Shown piece after piece: positions 1-5,578 of a stretch of 7,936 bases of DNA (the stretch's first letter is position 1; every line of letters begins with the position of its first letter). Under the pieces are notes generated by a model. The model searched no databases. It was not told the origin of the DNA and worked only from the letters and a program-made list of their open reading frames with translations. The translations under genes and the position numbers were made by a program. The DNA is taken from the NCBI GenBank assembly GCA_027041035.1, contig JALULB010000296.1, positions 1 to 7,936 of the forward strand, written 5' to 3'. The stretch comes from Sedimenticola sp. (lineage in GTDB: Bacteria; Pseudomonadota; Gammaproteobacteria; Chromatiales; Chromatiaceae).

Positions 1-699
1 CGCGACAAGCGACTGTTCGCCTGGTGGCTCCCAGCCGGGGACGCGGCACCGACGCTGTTGATGCTGCATGGCTGGGGCGGTAACGCCGAACTGATGCTGC
101 CGTTGGCGGCGCCCTTGCGGCGTGCCGGCTTCAACCTGTTGCTGTTGGATGCGCGCAATCACGGAGGCAGCGATGCCGACGGCCATTCCTCGCTACCGCG
201 TTTCGCCGAGGATGTCGACGCGGCGCTCGACTGGCTGAAGAGAAGAGACGGCGCTCGCGCGCCCGTCGCGCTGCTCGGCCATTCCGTCGGCGCCGGCGCG
301 GTATTGCTCGCGGCCTCCCGGCGCGACGACATTGCCGCGGTGATCGCGATCGCGGCCTTCGCCCATCCGGAATGGACGATGCGCCGCTATCTGGACCGGC
401 GCTGGCTGCCGCGTGCGCTACGCTGGGTGATCCTGCGTTACGTGGAATGGGTGATCGGCCATCGTTACAATGACATCGCGCCGATGAACAGGGTCTGCCA
501 CCTGCGCTGCCCGGTACTGCTAGTGCATGGCACGCGGGACTCCACGGTACCGGTATCCGACGCGCTTGCCATCCAGGAAAACTGTCCGACGCATCGACCG
601 GAACTATTGCTGATCGAAGACGCCGGGCATGACTCGGTGGAAGAGATCGAACGGCATGCCGACAAGCTGATCCGGTTTCTCGACAAGGCGACGCGATAG
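1..699 (+). CDS. alpha/beta hydrolase, 5'-truncated by the window edge
   Basis: The reading frame is open from base 1 to the TAG at 697-699, giving 232 residues, so the true start lies outside the window. A TTG at 58 and ATG at 61 fall inside the first conserved strand and are not plausible starts. What is seen, numbering from base 1: the oxyanion-loop motif HGWGG (residues 23-27), the nucleophile elbow GHSVGAG with Ser95, the acid Asp180 in HGTRDSTVP, and the catalytic His210 in EDAGHDS. The complete Ser-Asp-His triad after the expected strands marks an active alpha/beta-hydrolase fold. Within that superfamily it is likely an esterase or lipase-like enzyme, but the substrate cannot be read from the sequence. 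There is no signal peptide in the visible part. It converges on the crp-like gene, with a hairpin at 733-761 between them. Confidence 0.9.
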   Translation, partial: RDKRLFAWWLPAGDAAPTLLMLHGWGGNAELMLPLAAPLRRAGFNLLLLDARNHGGSDADGHSSLPRFAEDVDAALDWLKRRDGARAPVALLGHSVGAGAVLLAASRRDDIAAVIAIAAFAHPEWTMRRYLDRRWLPRALRWVILRYVEWVIGHRYNDIAPMNRVCHLRCPVLLVHGTRDSTVPVSDALAIQENCPTHRPELLLIEDAGHDSVEEIERHADKLIRFLDKATR

Positions 700-732
700 C
701 CGTGTCGTTTATCTTTGGAGGGGTTGTTCAGC

Positions 733-761
733 GGGCGCCGGTCCAGGCTCGATCGGCGCTC
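733..761 (+). terminator. candidate terminator hairpin between convergent genes
   Basis: Bases 733-743 can pair with 751-761 over 11 positions including two G-T wobbles, leaving a 7-base loop. The stem is GC-rich and starts 34 bases after the hydrolase stop. The following bases (TTGATCT) are only partly T-rich, so it is a weak rho-independent candidate. It sits between two convergent genes, where it could serve either transcript. Confidence 0.4.
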
Positions 762-820
762 TTGATCTGGCCTCGGTCAGGCAAACCTCTTGTTGGAGTG
801 GATACGGCTCGGAGGGCGCT

Positions 821-1474
821 TCAGCGCGTGCCAAACACGACGATTGTCTTGCCTTTGACGCGAATCAGGCCCTGCTCTTCCAGGTTCTTCAGCACGCGCC
901 CGGCCATCTCGCGCGAACAGCCGACGATACGGCCGATCTCCTGGCGGGTGATGCTGATCTGCATGCCGTCGGGATGGGTCATCGCATCCGGCTCCTTGCA
1001 CAGATTCAGCAGGGTGCCGGCGATACGTCCGGTGACATCCCAGAAGGCAAGATGCCCTACTTTTTCACTGGTTTTCACCAGGCGCCCGGTGATCTGCGCG
1101 CCGAGCGCCAGCAGCAACGCCTTGGCGTGATCCCTCAGTTCGTTATCGAGCAGTTGATCGAAGCGGGAATAGCTGATCTCGGCCAGATGCACCTCGCTGC
1201 GCGTGCGCACCAGCACGCTGCGCGTCGGTTCGCTCATGAAGAAGCCCATCTCGCCGATGAACTCACCCTTGTTGACATAGGCGAGCACGATCTCGCGGCC
1301 GTCGTCGTCCTCGTACATCGTGCTCACGGAGCCATCGATCAGGTAGTAGAGCGCGTCGGCGGGATCGCCCGGCCGGATGATATCGGTCTTGTTCGGATAG
1401 CGCCGCCGGTGGCAGTAGCTCAGGAAGGGTTCGAGGTATTCCGGCGGCTTGGGGATGGGCTGAACAATACTCAT
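821..1474 (-). CDS. crp: cAMP-responsive Crp/Vfr-type transcriptional regulator
   Basis: A 217-residue protein that reads closely like E. coli CRP and Pseudomonas Vfr over its whole length. The N-terminal cyclic-nucleotide domain (about 20-130) keeps the cAMP contacts: Gly74-Glu75 in FIGEMG, Arg85-Ser86, and Thr135-Ser136 in KTSEKVG on the dimerisation helix. The C-terminal winged helix-turn-helix (about 172-200) has ITRQEIGRIVGCSRE with the recognition-helix Arg188, Glu189 and Arg193 that read the TGTGA half site in CRP. The residue after Arg-Glu is Met rather than the Thr of E. coli CRP, as I recall for Vfr. The protein ends KGKTIVVFGTR, a family hallmark. It should act as a cytoplasmic homodimeric global regulator. 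The start ATG (1472-1474) matches the family N-terminus; AGGA (1488-1491) lies 13 bases upstream, which is far for a ribosome site. It is divergent from an OsmC/YhfA-like gene, as in E. coli. The TGA lies inside a small GCGCT/AGCGC palindrome at 817-828. Confidence 0.95.
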   Translation of the reverse strand: MSIVQPIPKPPEYLEPFLSYCHRRRYPNKTDIIRPGDPADALYYLIDGSVSTMYEDDDGREIVLAYVNKGEFIGEMGFFMSEPTRSVLVRTRSEVHLAEISYSRFDQLLDNELRDHAKALLLALGAQITGRLVKTSEKVGHLAFWDVTGRIAGTLLNLCKEPDAMTHPDGMQISITRQEIGRIVGCSREMAGRVLKNLEEQGLIRVKGKTIVVFGTR

Positions 1475-1592
1475 AACGACCGATAGATCCTATAAAATCA
1501 GTTAGGCATGATTTTAGTCTAAATTCTTTGCTGGCAGGAAATAATCTAGCCGTTATTATGGGCGGATAACCCGAAATTACGGTAGGAATGTG
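1475..1592. promoter_or_regulatory. divergent promoter region, crp / OsmC gene
   Basis: This AT-rich 118-bp stretch contrasts with the GC-rich genes on both sides and must contain both promoters. For the + strand gene the best sigma-70 match is CTGGCA (1531-1536), a 17-base spacer, then TATTAT (1554-1559), placing transcription start near 1566. For the - strand gene I see only weak -10-like boxes (TAAAAT at 1511-1516) without a good -35. No full CRP operator (TGTGA-N6-TCACA) is visible; a single TGTGA at 1589-1593 overlaps the OsmC start codon and lacks a properly spaced partner. Confidence 0.5.
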
Positions 1593-2009
1593 ATGAAAGC
1601 ACGAGTTAAGTGGATAGACGGCGCGATGATGGTTGGAGAATCACCCAGCGGTCACGCAGTCGTGATGGACGGTCCGGAGGCATTCGGTGGTCGGAATCTG
1701 GGTATTCGACCGATGGAGATGCTGCTGCTGGGCCTCGGCGGCTGTACCGAGTTCGATGTCATTCATATCCTGAGAAAAGGCCGTCACGAGGTCAGCGGCT
1801 GCGAGGTGGAGATCGACGCCGAACGCGCCGACAAGGACCCAAAGGTGTTTACCCGCATCCATGTGCATTTCACCGTCAGCGGCCCGGCGCTCGGTGAAAA
1901 GGCGGTAGCGCGCGCGGTCAGCCTGAGCGCCGAGAAGTTCTGTTCGGCATCGATCATGCTCGGCAAGGTGGCCGAGATCACCCACGACTTCGAGATCGTC
2001 GATTCATGA
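1593..2009 (+). CDS. OsmC family protein, YhfA-like
   Basis: A 138-residue OsmC/Ohr-superfamily protein resembling E. coli YhfA from end to end: it opens MKARVKW.DG, has the PMEMLLLGLGGC segment with Cys51, and the SAEKFCSASIMLGK segment with Cys117. The two cysteines are at the positions of the reactive thiol pair that reduces organic hydroperoxides in OsmC and Ohr. Peroxidase activity is established for those members but is not shown for the YhfA branch. Expected to be a cytoplasmic dimer. Start chosen at ATG 1593: AGGA (1584-1587) lies five bases upstream. A GTG at 1590 would add one residue. It is divergent from crp as in E. coli and Pseudomonas vfr regions, suggesting an old linkage. Its stop overlaps the next gene by ATGA, so the two are probably co-transcribed and translationally coupled. 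Confidence 0.93.
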   Translation: MKARVKWIDGAMMVGESPSGHAVVMDGPEAFGGRNLGIRPMEMLLLGLGGCTEFDVIHILRKGRHEVSGCEVEIDAERADKDPKVFTRIHVHFTVSGPALGEKAVARAVSLSAEKFCSASIMLGKVAEITHDFEIVDS

Positions 2010-2422
2010 AACCGCCATCACGCACGCTGGGCATGCGCCATGTCGCGCTGTACGTGCGCGACATGGCCGCCTGCGAGCGCTTCTATTGCGATCTGCTCGG
2101 CATGGCCGTGGAATGGCGACCGGACGCGGCGAATGTCTATCTGAGCGGTGGCGGCGACAACCTCGCGCTGCACCAGGCCGATCCCGACGTACACCGCGAC
2201 GAGGCTTGCCAGCGTCTGGACCATATCGGCTTCTTTCTCGCGACCCCCGCCGAGGTGGACCCCTGGTTCGACTGGTTGCGGGAGAACGGCGTGCGCATGC
2301 GCACCGAGCCGCGCACCCACCGCGACGGCGCGCGTAGCTTCTACTGCTTCGATCCGGATGGCACGGTGGTGCAGATCATCTACCACCCGCCCGTGGCGGC
2401 GTTCGAGGTGAAACGCGGGTAG
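2006..2422 (+). CDS. VOC (glyoxalase/dioxygenase fold) family protein
   Basis: A 138-residue protein of the vicinal-oxygen-chelate superfamily. Two beta-alpha-beta-beta-beta halves are visible: RHVALYVRDMAACERFYCDLLGM (about 11-33) and LDHIGFFLATPAEVDPWFDWL (about 71-91), ending with the signature FDPDGTVVQIIYHPP (115-129). Candidate metal ligands are His12 and His73. The position that is normally a metal-binding Glu at the end of the fold is Gln123, and His56 is another nearby candidate. The metal site may therefore be altered and the reaction cannot be named. Translation starts within the OsmC stop (ATGA at 2006-2009), so it is coupled to that gene. Together they suggest an electrophile or peroxide detoxification pair, but that is inference. 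The protein is cytoplasmic, with no signal peptide. Confidence 0.88.
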   Translation: MKPPSRTLGMRHVALYVRDMAACERFYCDLLGMAVEWRPDAANVYLSGGGDNLALHQADPDVHRDEACQRLDHIGFFLATPAEVDPWFDWLRENGVRMRTEPRTHRDGARSFYCFDPDGTVVQIIYHPPVAAFEVKRG

Positions 2423-2428
2423 GAGGTT

Positions 2429-2488
2429 GTCGGACTGAAGTCCGACCCACAAGCCACTATTGAGTGGCGGAGCGTGGCGTGCCCCACG
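2429..2488. repeat. three successive hairpins, REP-like, between convergent genes
   Basis: Three perfect small inverted repeats follow one another in the VOC/DUF1269 gap. They are GTCGGAC-TGAA-GTCCGAC (2429-2446), GCCACT-ATTG-AGTGGC (2453-2468) and CGTGG-6 bases-CCACG (2473-2488). The first begins 6 bases after the VOC stop and resembles the short REP-type palindromes with a GTCGGACTGAAGTCCGAC core that I recall from proteobacterial intergenic regions. None is followed by a T-run on either strand, so they are not classical terminators, although they may protect or end both convergent transcripts. Confidence 0.55.
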
Positions 2489-2509
2489 AACGGGAATACC
2501 CCCGCGCCT

Positions 2510-3013
2510 TCAGGGAAACGCCGGTATCGTCGGCTCCGTACCCTCGAAATCGACTTCCGGGTGGTGCTTCTTCACCAATGCCTGGATCGCCTCGACCTGG
2601 TCCTTCGGCACGTCGACCAAGACCAGGATCTCGCCCTTCTCGATGGCCTCGTGAAACTGCTTGATCTGGGTGTTCTCGACATCCACGCCGATCATGCCGC
2701 CAAGCCAGGCACCCATGCCGGCGCCGACCAGACCGGAGGCCAACAAGGCGCCGCCGGCGGTGACCACGCCGGCAACGGCCAGCGCGGTCAGTCCGGCAAG
2801 CACTCCGGCCGCGCCGCCCAGCGCGACACCGCGCTCGACCGCCGGGATGAAGTCACTCTTCTGCAGCAGGTTCGCCTGTGGCAGATCGCCCAGCGGCACG
2901 CCTTCCTTCGCGATGATATGGATATGCCGTTCTTCGACATGCGACAAGAGCAGTTCCTCGACGACCTTGTGGGTGGTATCGAGATCGGGCAGAAGAAAAT
3001 ACAGACGCCTCAT
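2510..3013 (-). CDS. DUF1269-type membrane protein with glycine-rich hydrophobic segment
   Basis: A 167-residue protein. Residues 1-60 form a soluble alpha/beta part (MRRLYFLLPDLDTTHKVVEE) that includes the EERHIHIIAKEG strand. Residues about 62-110 are an almost uncharged Gly/Ala/Val-rich stretch with repeated G-x-x-x-G spacing (GVALGGAAGVLAG, GLVGAGMGAWLGGMIG), long enough for one or two membrane helices of glycine-zipper type. A C-terminal part (HEAIEKGEILVLVDVPKDQVEAIQALVKKHHP) returns to alpha/beta and ends EGTEPTIPAFP. This layout fits DUF1269 proteins, whose biochemical role is unknown to me. Association with the membrane is expected. The start has AGGA six bases upstream of the ATG (3011-3013). 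It is convergent with the VOC gene and lies downstream of htpG on the same strand, but 346 bases away, so it likely has its own promoter. Confidence 0.85.
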   Translation of the reverse strand: MRRLYFLLPDLDTTHKVVEELLLSHVEERHIHIIAKEGVPLGDLPQANLLQKSDFIPAVERGVALGGAAGVLAGLTALAVAGVVTAGGALLASGLVGAGMGAWLGGMIGVDVENTQIKQFHEAIEKGEILVLVDVPKDQVEAIQALVKKHHPEVDFEGTEPTIPAFP

Positions 3014-3097
3014 GACGAATCCTCATGATGAAAGAAGGGAAACCTGTTGTCAGGAAGCATAGTCAAGGAATGGCGTTGCCGCCACTCGATAAGCATG

Positions 3098-3177
3098 GCC
3101 AGCCAAATGTCGGATTGGGGCGTGCGCGCCATTCAGGAGCGAATGGGCGCGTTTGATCATTCCGACGTATGGCTGGC
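3098..3177. repeat. 80-bp imperfect palindrome (long stem-loop)
   Basis: The outer arms 3098-3114 and 3161-3177 are inverted copies matching at 15 of 17 positions. Inside them, 3125-3134 (CGCGCCATTC) pairs with 3141-3151 (GAATGGGCGCG) over 10 base pairs with one bulged base around a 6-base loop, AGGAGC. A roughly 10-base unpaired stretch separates the two stems. Together the region folds back on itself almost completely in DNA or RNA. No T-run follows on either strand. It could be a fold-back or REP-like element or an RNA-stabilising htpG 3' structure. The remaining bases of this gap (3014-3097) show no gene, only a small TGGCG-TTGC-CGCCA hairpin at 3071-3084. Confidence 0.6.
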
Positions 3178-3190
3178 GGCGGCTATAAAA

Positions 3191-3200
3191 GCAGCGTATT
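3191..3200. repeat. left copy of target-site duplication GCAGCGTATT
   Basis: An exact 10-base match to 3351-3360 on the other side of the MITE-like element. If the duplication is 8 bp, the copy is 3191-3198 and the final TT belongs to the element end. Confidence 0.7.
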
Positions 3201-3350
3201 AACTACTCAGCGAGTAGATCAAATAAAGGGTAACTGCTCAGATCGCCGCTGAAATGCGTCAGATCAAGGCAAAAAATGTGATTTTACAAGTGTAAATGAC
3301 CATTTTTAAACGCAGAGCTGGCGCTTTTCAGCGGTTAGCTGAGTAGTTAC
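3199..3350. mobile_element. MITE-like insertion, about 150 bp, non-coding
   Basis: The ends are perfect 12-bp inverted repeats, TAACTACTCAGC (3200-3211) and GCTGAGTAGTTA (3338-3349). The sequence GCAGCGTATT stands directly on both sides (3191-3200 and 3351-3360), as expected of a target-site duplication of 8 to 10 bp; the exact boundary is ambiguous by two bases. The right end, read inward, begins GTAACTACTCAGC. Ends beginning GTAA and 8-bp duplications are features of IS66-family elements, so an IS66-related transposase acting in trans is a plausible source, but this is inference. The centre is AT-rich, with nested inverted repeats AAAAATG/CATTTTT (3272-3278, 3301-3307) and TTTACA/TGTAAA (3283-3288, 3291-3296). 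There is no open frame of coding size. The right flanking repeat reaches the last base of the htpG stop codon. Confidence 0.75.
3230..3350. repeat. inner inverted-repeat pair of the MITE-like element
   Basis: Bases 3230-3260 and the reverse complement of 3320-3350 align at 25 of 31 positions. Both begin GTAACT.CTCAG and share CCGCTGAAA. This is a longer match than that of the outermost left end (3199-3211), which is perfect but stops after about 12 bases. The pair would define a 121-bp mini-element nested in the larger one. Confidence 0.6.
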
Positions 3351-3360
3351 GCAGCGTATT
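3351..3360. repeat. right copy of target-site duplication GCAGCGTATT
   Basis: An exact match to 3191-3200. Base 3360 is also the third base of the htpG stop codon (TGA on the - strand, 3360-3362), so the insertion lies immediately behind the reading frame and leaves it intact. Confidence 0.7.
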
Positions 3361-5273
3361 CAATCCGCCAGACTCAGCATCAGCTTGTTGAGCCGATGCA
3401 CGAAGGTTGCCGGATCTTCCAACTGGCCACCCTCGGCGAGCATCGCCTGGTCGAACAGCACCTTGGCGAGATCGGCGAAACGTGCTTCATCGGTCTCGCC
3501 CTCGAGACGCTGGATCAACGGATGCTCGGCATTCAACTCCATGATCGGCACCGGTTTGGGTGCATCCTGGCCGAGCTGCGACAGCACGCGCGCGAGGTTG
3601 CTGCTCATGTCGTGCTCCTCGACCACCAGGCAGGCCGGGGAATCGGTCAGTCGCTCGCTGGAACGAATATCCTTGACCGCGTCGCCCAGCACCTTCTTCA
3701 GGCGTTCGACCAGCTTCTCGTCGAGCATTGCCTCGGCCTTGTTCTCTTCCTCGCTGTCGCTGTCCTCGGTCTTGATCGCCGACAGGTCCAGCTCGCCCTT
3801 CGCGACGTTCTGAAAGGCCTTCTCCTTGTACTCGGTCAGATGCGACATCAGCCATTCGTCGACGCGATCGGTCAACAGCAACACCTCGATGCCCTTTTTC
3901 TTGAAGATTTCGAGATGCGGGCTGTTCTTCGCCGCAGCGAGGGTGTCGGCGGTGATGTAGTAGATCTTCTCCTGTCCTTCCATCATGCGCTCGATATAGG
4001 TGTCCAGCGAAACGCTCTCGTCGTCGGACTGGGTGGTGGCGAAGCGCAGCAGGCCGGCGATCTTCTCCTTGTTGGCGAAGTCCTCGGCCGGTCCTTCCTT
4101 CATCACCTTGCCAAACGCCTTCCAGAAATCGGCGTACTTCTCTGGTTCGTCCTTCGCCATCTTCTCCAACAGGCCGAGGATGCGCTTGACGTTGCCCGTA
4201 CGGATCGCGTCGATCTTGCGGTTGTGTTGCAGGATCTCACGCGATACGTTCAACGGCAGATCATCGGCATCCACGACGCCCTTGACGAAACGCAGGTACA
4301 TCGGCATCAGCTTGTCGGCTTCGTCCATGATGAAGACGCGGCGCACATAGAGCTTCACGCCGTGTTTCTGATCGCGATCCCACAGGTCGAACGGTGGATT
4401 CTTCGGGATATACAGCAGCGATGTGTATTCGTTCTTCCCCTCGACGCGGTTATGCACCCATGCCAACGGTTCCTCGAAATCGTGGCTGATGGTCTTGTAG
4501 AAGTCCTTGTATTCCTCGTCGCTGATCTCGTTGCGGTTGCGCTGCCACAGCGCGGTGCCCTTGTTGATCTGCTCCCATTCAGGTTCCTTCTTCTCTTCGT
4601 CCTCGCCCGATGGCTCGCCGAGCATCTCGATCGGCACGGCGATATGATCCGAAAACTTGGTGATAATGGAACGTAGTCTCCATGGCTCCAGAAACTCCTT
4701 TTCGTCATCCTTCAGATGCAGGATCACGTCGGTGCCGCGCTCGGCTTTTTCCACGGTCTCTATGGTGTAGTCGCCACCACCGGTGGATTCCCAACGAACG
4801 CCCTGGTCGGGCGGCAGGCCGGCGCGACGCGTCACCAGTGTCACCTTGTCGGCGACGATAAAGGCGGAATAGAAGCCAACGCCGAATTGACCGATCAGCT
4901 GACTGTCGGTCGCGGTATCACCGGTCATGGCCTCGAGAAACTTGCGCGTGCCAGAGCTGGCGATGCTACCGATGGTATCGCCGACCTCTTCCCGGCTCAT
5001 GCCGATGCCGTTGTCCGAGATCGTCAGCGTACCCGCGTCCTTGTCCACCGAGACACGCACACGCAACTCGCCGTCGCCTTCCAGCAACGATTCGTCGGTG
5101 AGTGATTCAAAACGCAGCTTCTCGATCGCGTCCGAGGCATTCGAGACCAGTTCGCGAAGAAAGATCTCCTTGTTGCTGTACAACGAGCGGATGACCAGAT
5201 CCAGCACCTGGCTGACCTCCGCCTTGAACGCCATTGTTTCTTTGTGTGCTTCCACAGACATGGGTGTACTCAT
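3360..5273 (-). CDS. htpG: molecular chaperone HtpG (Hsp90)
   Basis: A 637-residue bacterial Hsp90, close to the usual 620-640. The N-terminal GHKL ATPase domain has the ATP/Mg contacts Glu41 and Asn45 in ELVSNASDA, Asp87 in DNGIGM, and the lid loop GQFGVGFYSAF (128-138). The middle domain carries WVHNRVEGKNEYTSLLYIP and the LPLNVSREILQ segment, whose Arg contacts the ATP gamma-phosphate. The C-terminal dimerisation domain ends LNKLMLSLAD, without the eukaryotic MEEVD tail. It acts as a cytosolic homodimer remodelling client proteins with DnaK. The start is uncertain: AGGAG (5274-5278) directly abuts the first ATG (5271-5273), which is too close, but is 12 bases from a second in-frame ATG (5259-5261). 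Family members typically begin MSVE..KET, matching that second Met, so the mature protein may be 633 residues. A sigma-32 promoter lies upstream and a MITE-like insertion abuts the stop. Confidence 0.98.
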   Translation of the reverse strand: MSTPMSVEAHKETMAFKAEVSQVLDLVIRSLYSNKEIFLRELVSNASDAIEKLRFESLTDESLLEGDGELRVRVSVDKDAGTLTISDNGIGMSREEVGDTIGSIASSGTRKFLEAMTGDTATDSQLIGQFGVGFYSAFIVADKVTLVTRRAGLPPDQGVRWESTGGGDYTIETVEKAERGTDVILHLKDDEKEFLEPWRLRSIITKFSDHIAVPIEMLGEPSGEDEEKKEPEWEQINKGTALWQRNRNEISDEEYKDFYKTISHDFEEPLAWVHNRVEGKNEYTSLLYIPKNPPFDLWDRDQKHGVKLYVRRVFIMDEADKLMPMYLRFVKGVVDADDLPLNVSREILQHNRKIDAIRTGNVKRILGLLEKMAKDEPEKYADFWKAFGKVMKEGPAEDFANKEKIAGLLRFATTQSDDESVSLDTYIERMMEGQEKIYYITADTLAAAKNSPHLEIFKKKGIEVLLLTDRVDEWLMSHLTEYKEKAFQNVAKGELDLSAIKTEDSDSEEENKAEAMLDEKLVERLKKVLGDAVKDIRSSERLTDSPACLVVEEHDMSSNLARVLSQLGQDAPKPVPIMELNAEHPLIQRLEGETDEARFADLAKVLFDQAMLAEGGQLEDPATFVHRLNKLMLSLAD

Positions 5274-5314
5274 CTCCTATTGACCAGGGTTCGGGAAGAA
5301 TGGAATTTTACCTG

Positions 5315-5345
5315 ACTATGGGGACACAGTATGCGTTTTCAAGGG
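5315..5345 (-). promoter_or_regulatory. sigma-32 heat-shock promoter of htpG
   Basis: On the - strand CCCTTGAAAA (5336-5345) is followed after 13 bases by CCCCATAGT (5315-5323). This closely fits the RpoH consensus CTTGAAA, 11-16 bases, CCCATnT; only the last T of the -10 is off. Transcription would begin near 5308, leaving a leader of about 35-45 bases. The position upstream of an Hsp90 gene, a standard RpoH target, supports the call. Confidence 0.8.
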
Positions 5346-5368
5346 CGCGGCCCGATCCAGTCCTTCCA

Positions 5369-5390
5369 CCGGATGGCGATCGCCACCCGG
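5369..5390. repeat. 22-bp near-perfect palindrome upstream of the htpG promoter
   Basis: CCGG-A-TGGCGATCGCCA-C-CCGG reads the same on both strands except at one position pair (5373 and 5386). It lies 24 bases upstream of the sigma-32 -35 box, a position where a dimeric regulator could bind. No regulator is recognised for it. Confidence 0.4.
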
Positions 5391-5398
5391 CGTGTTAG

Positions 5399-5431
5399 TT
5401 CCGGGAGCCTGTTCTACACAGCCTCCCGGAA
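5399..5431. terminator. strong hairpin, possible transcription end of the His-rich gene
   Basis: TTCCGGGAG (5399-5407) and CTCCCGGAA (5423-5431) are perfect 9-bp inverted repeats. Inside them a C-C mismatch is followed by CTGT/ACAG pairing around a 5-base loop, TCTAC. No T-run follows on either strand. It lies between the end of the His-rich gene and the htpG promoter on the same strand, so stopping read-through into htpG is a reasonable but unproven role. Confidence 0.4.
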
Positions 5432-5477
5432 TGCCGTCTCATGACAGCACCACTCGTGCCGATAGGGTATCTTGATT

Positions 5478-5495
5478 CGGAGCAACACGGCTCCG
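5478..5495. terminator. small hairpin downstream of the His-rich gene
   Basis: CGGAGC and GCTCCG form a perfect 6-bp stem with a 6-base loop, 84 bases after the - strand gene's stop. There is no T-run. Bases 5496-5578 hold nothing else I recognise. Confidence 0.25.
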
Positions 5496-5578
5496 GGCGA
5501 AAGGGTGCAGGCGATAATCCCGAGGTTTGGATAGCGAAGGCTACATATCAGAATTCCTCGGTATATCAATGTTTTCCC

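Noticed and set aside
974..1486. A 170-codon + strand frame opposite crp
   Set aside because: It is antisense to a complete CRP-family gene, with no recognisable domain; a shadow frame.
1531..1552. Sigma-54 type promoter starting TGGC before the OsmC gene
   Set aside because: TGGCAGG is present but the TTGC element at the required spacing is missing.
1587..1605. CRP operator at the OsmC start
   Set aside because: TGTGA is followed by a CAC that is one base out of the required spacing, and the site would overlap the start codon.
2474..3028. A 184-codon + strand frame opposite the DUF1269-type gene
   Set aside because: The - strand frame has family-like structure, a hydrophobic glycine-rich core and a ribosome site; the + frame is its low-complexity complement.
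3396..4676. A 426-codon open frame on the + strand opposite htpG
   Set aside because: It lies wholly antisense to a full-length, clearly recognised Hsp90 gene. Its composition (many Leu, Val, His, Gln) is what the complement of that codon use gives, and there is no ribosome site or family motif.
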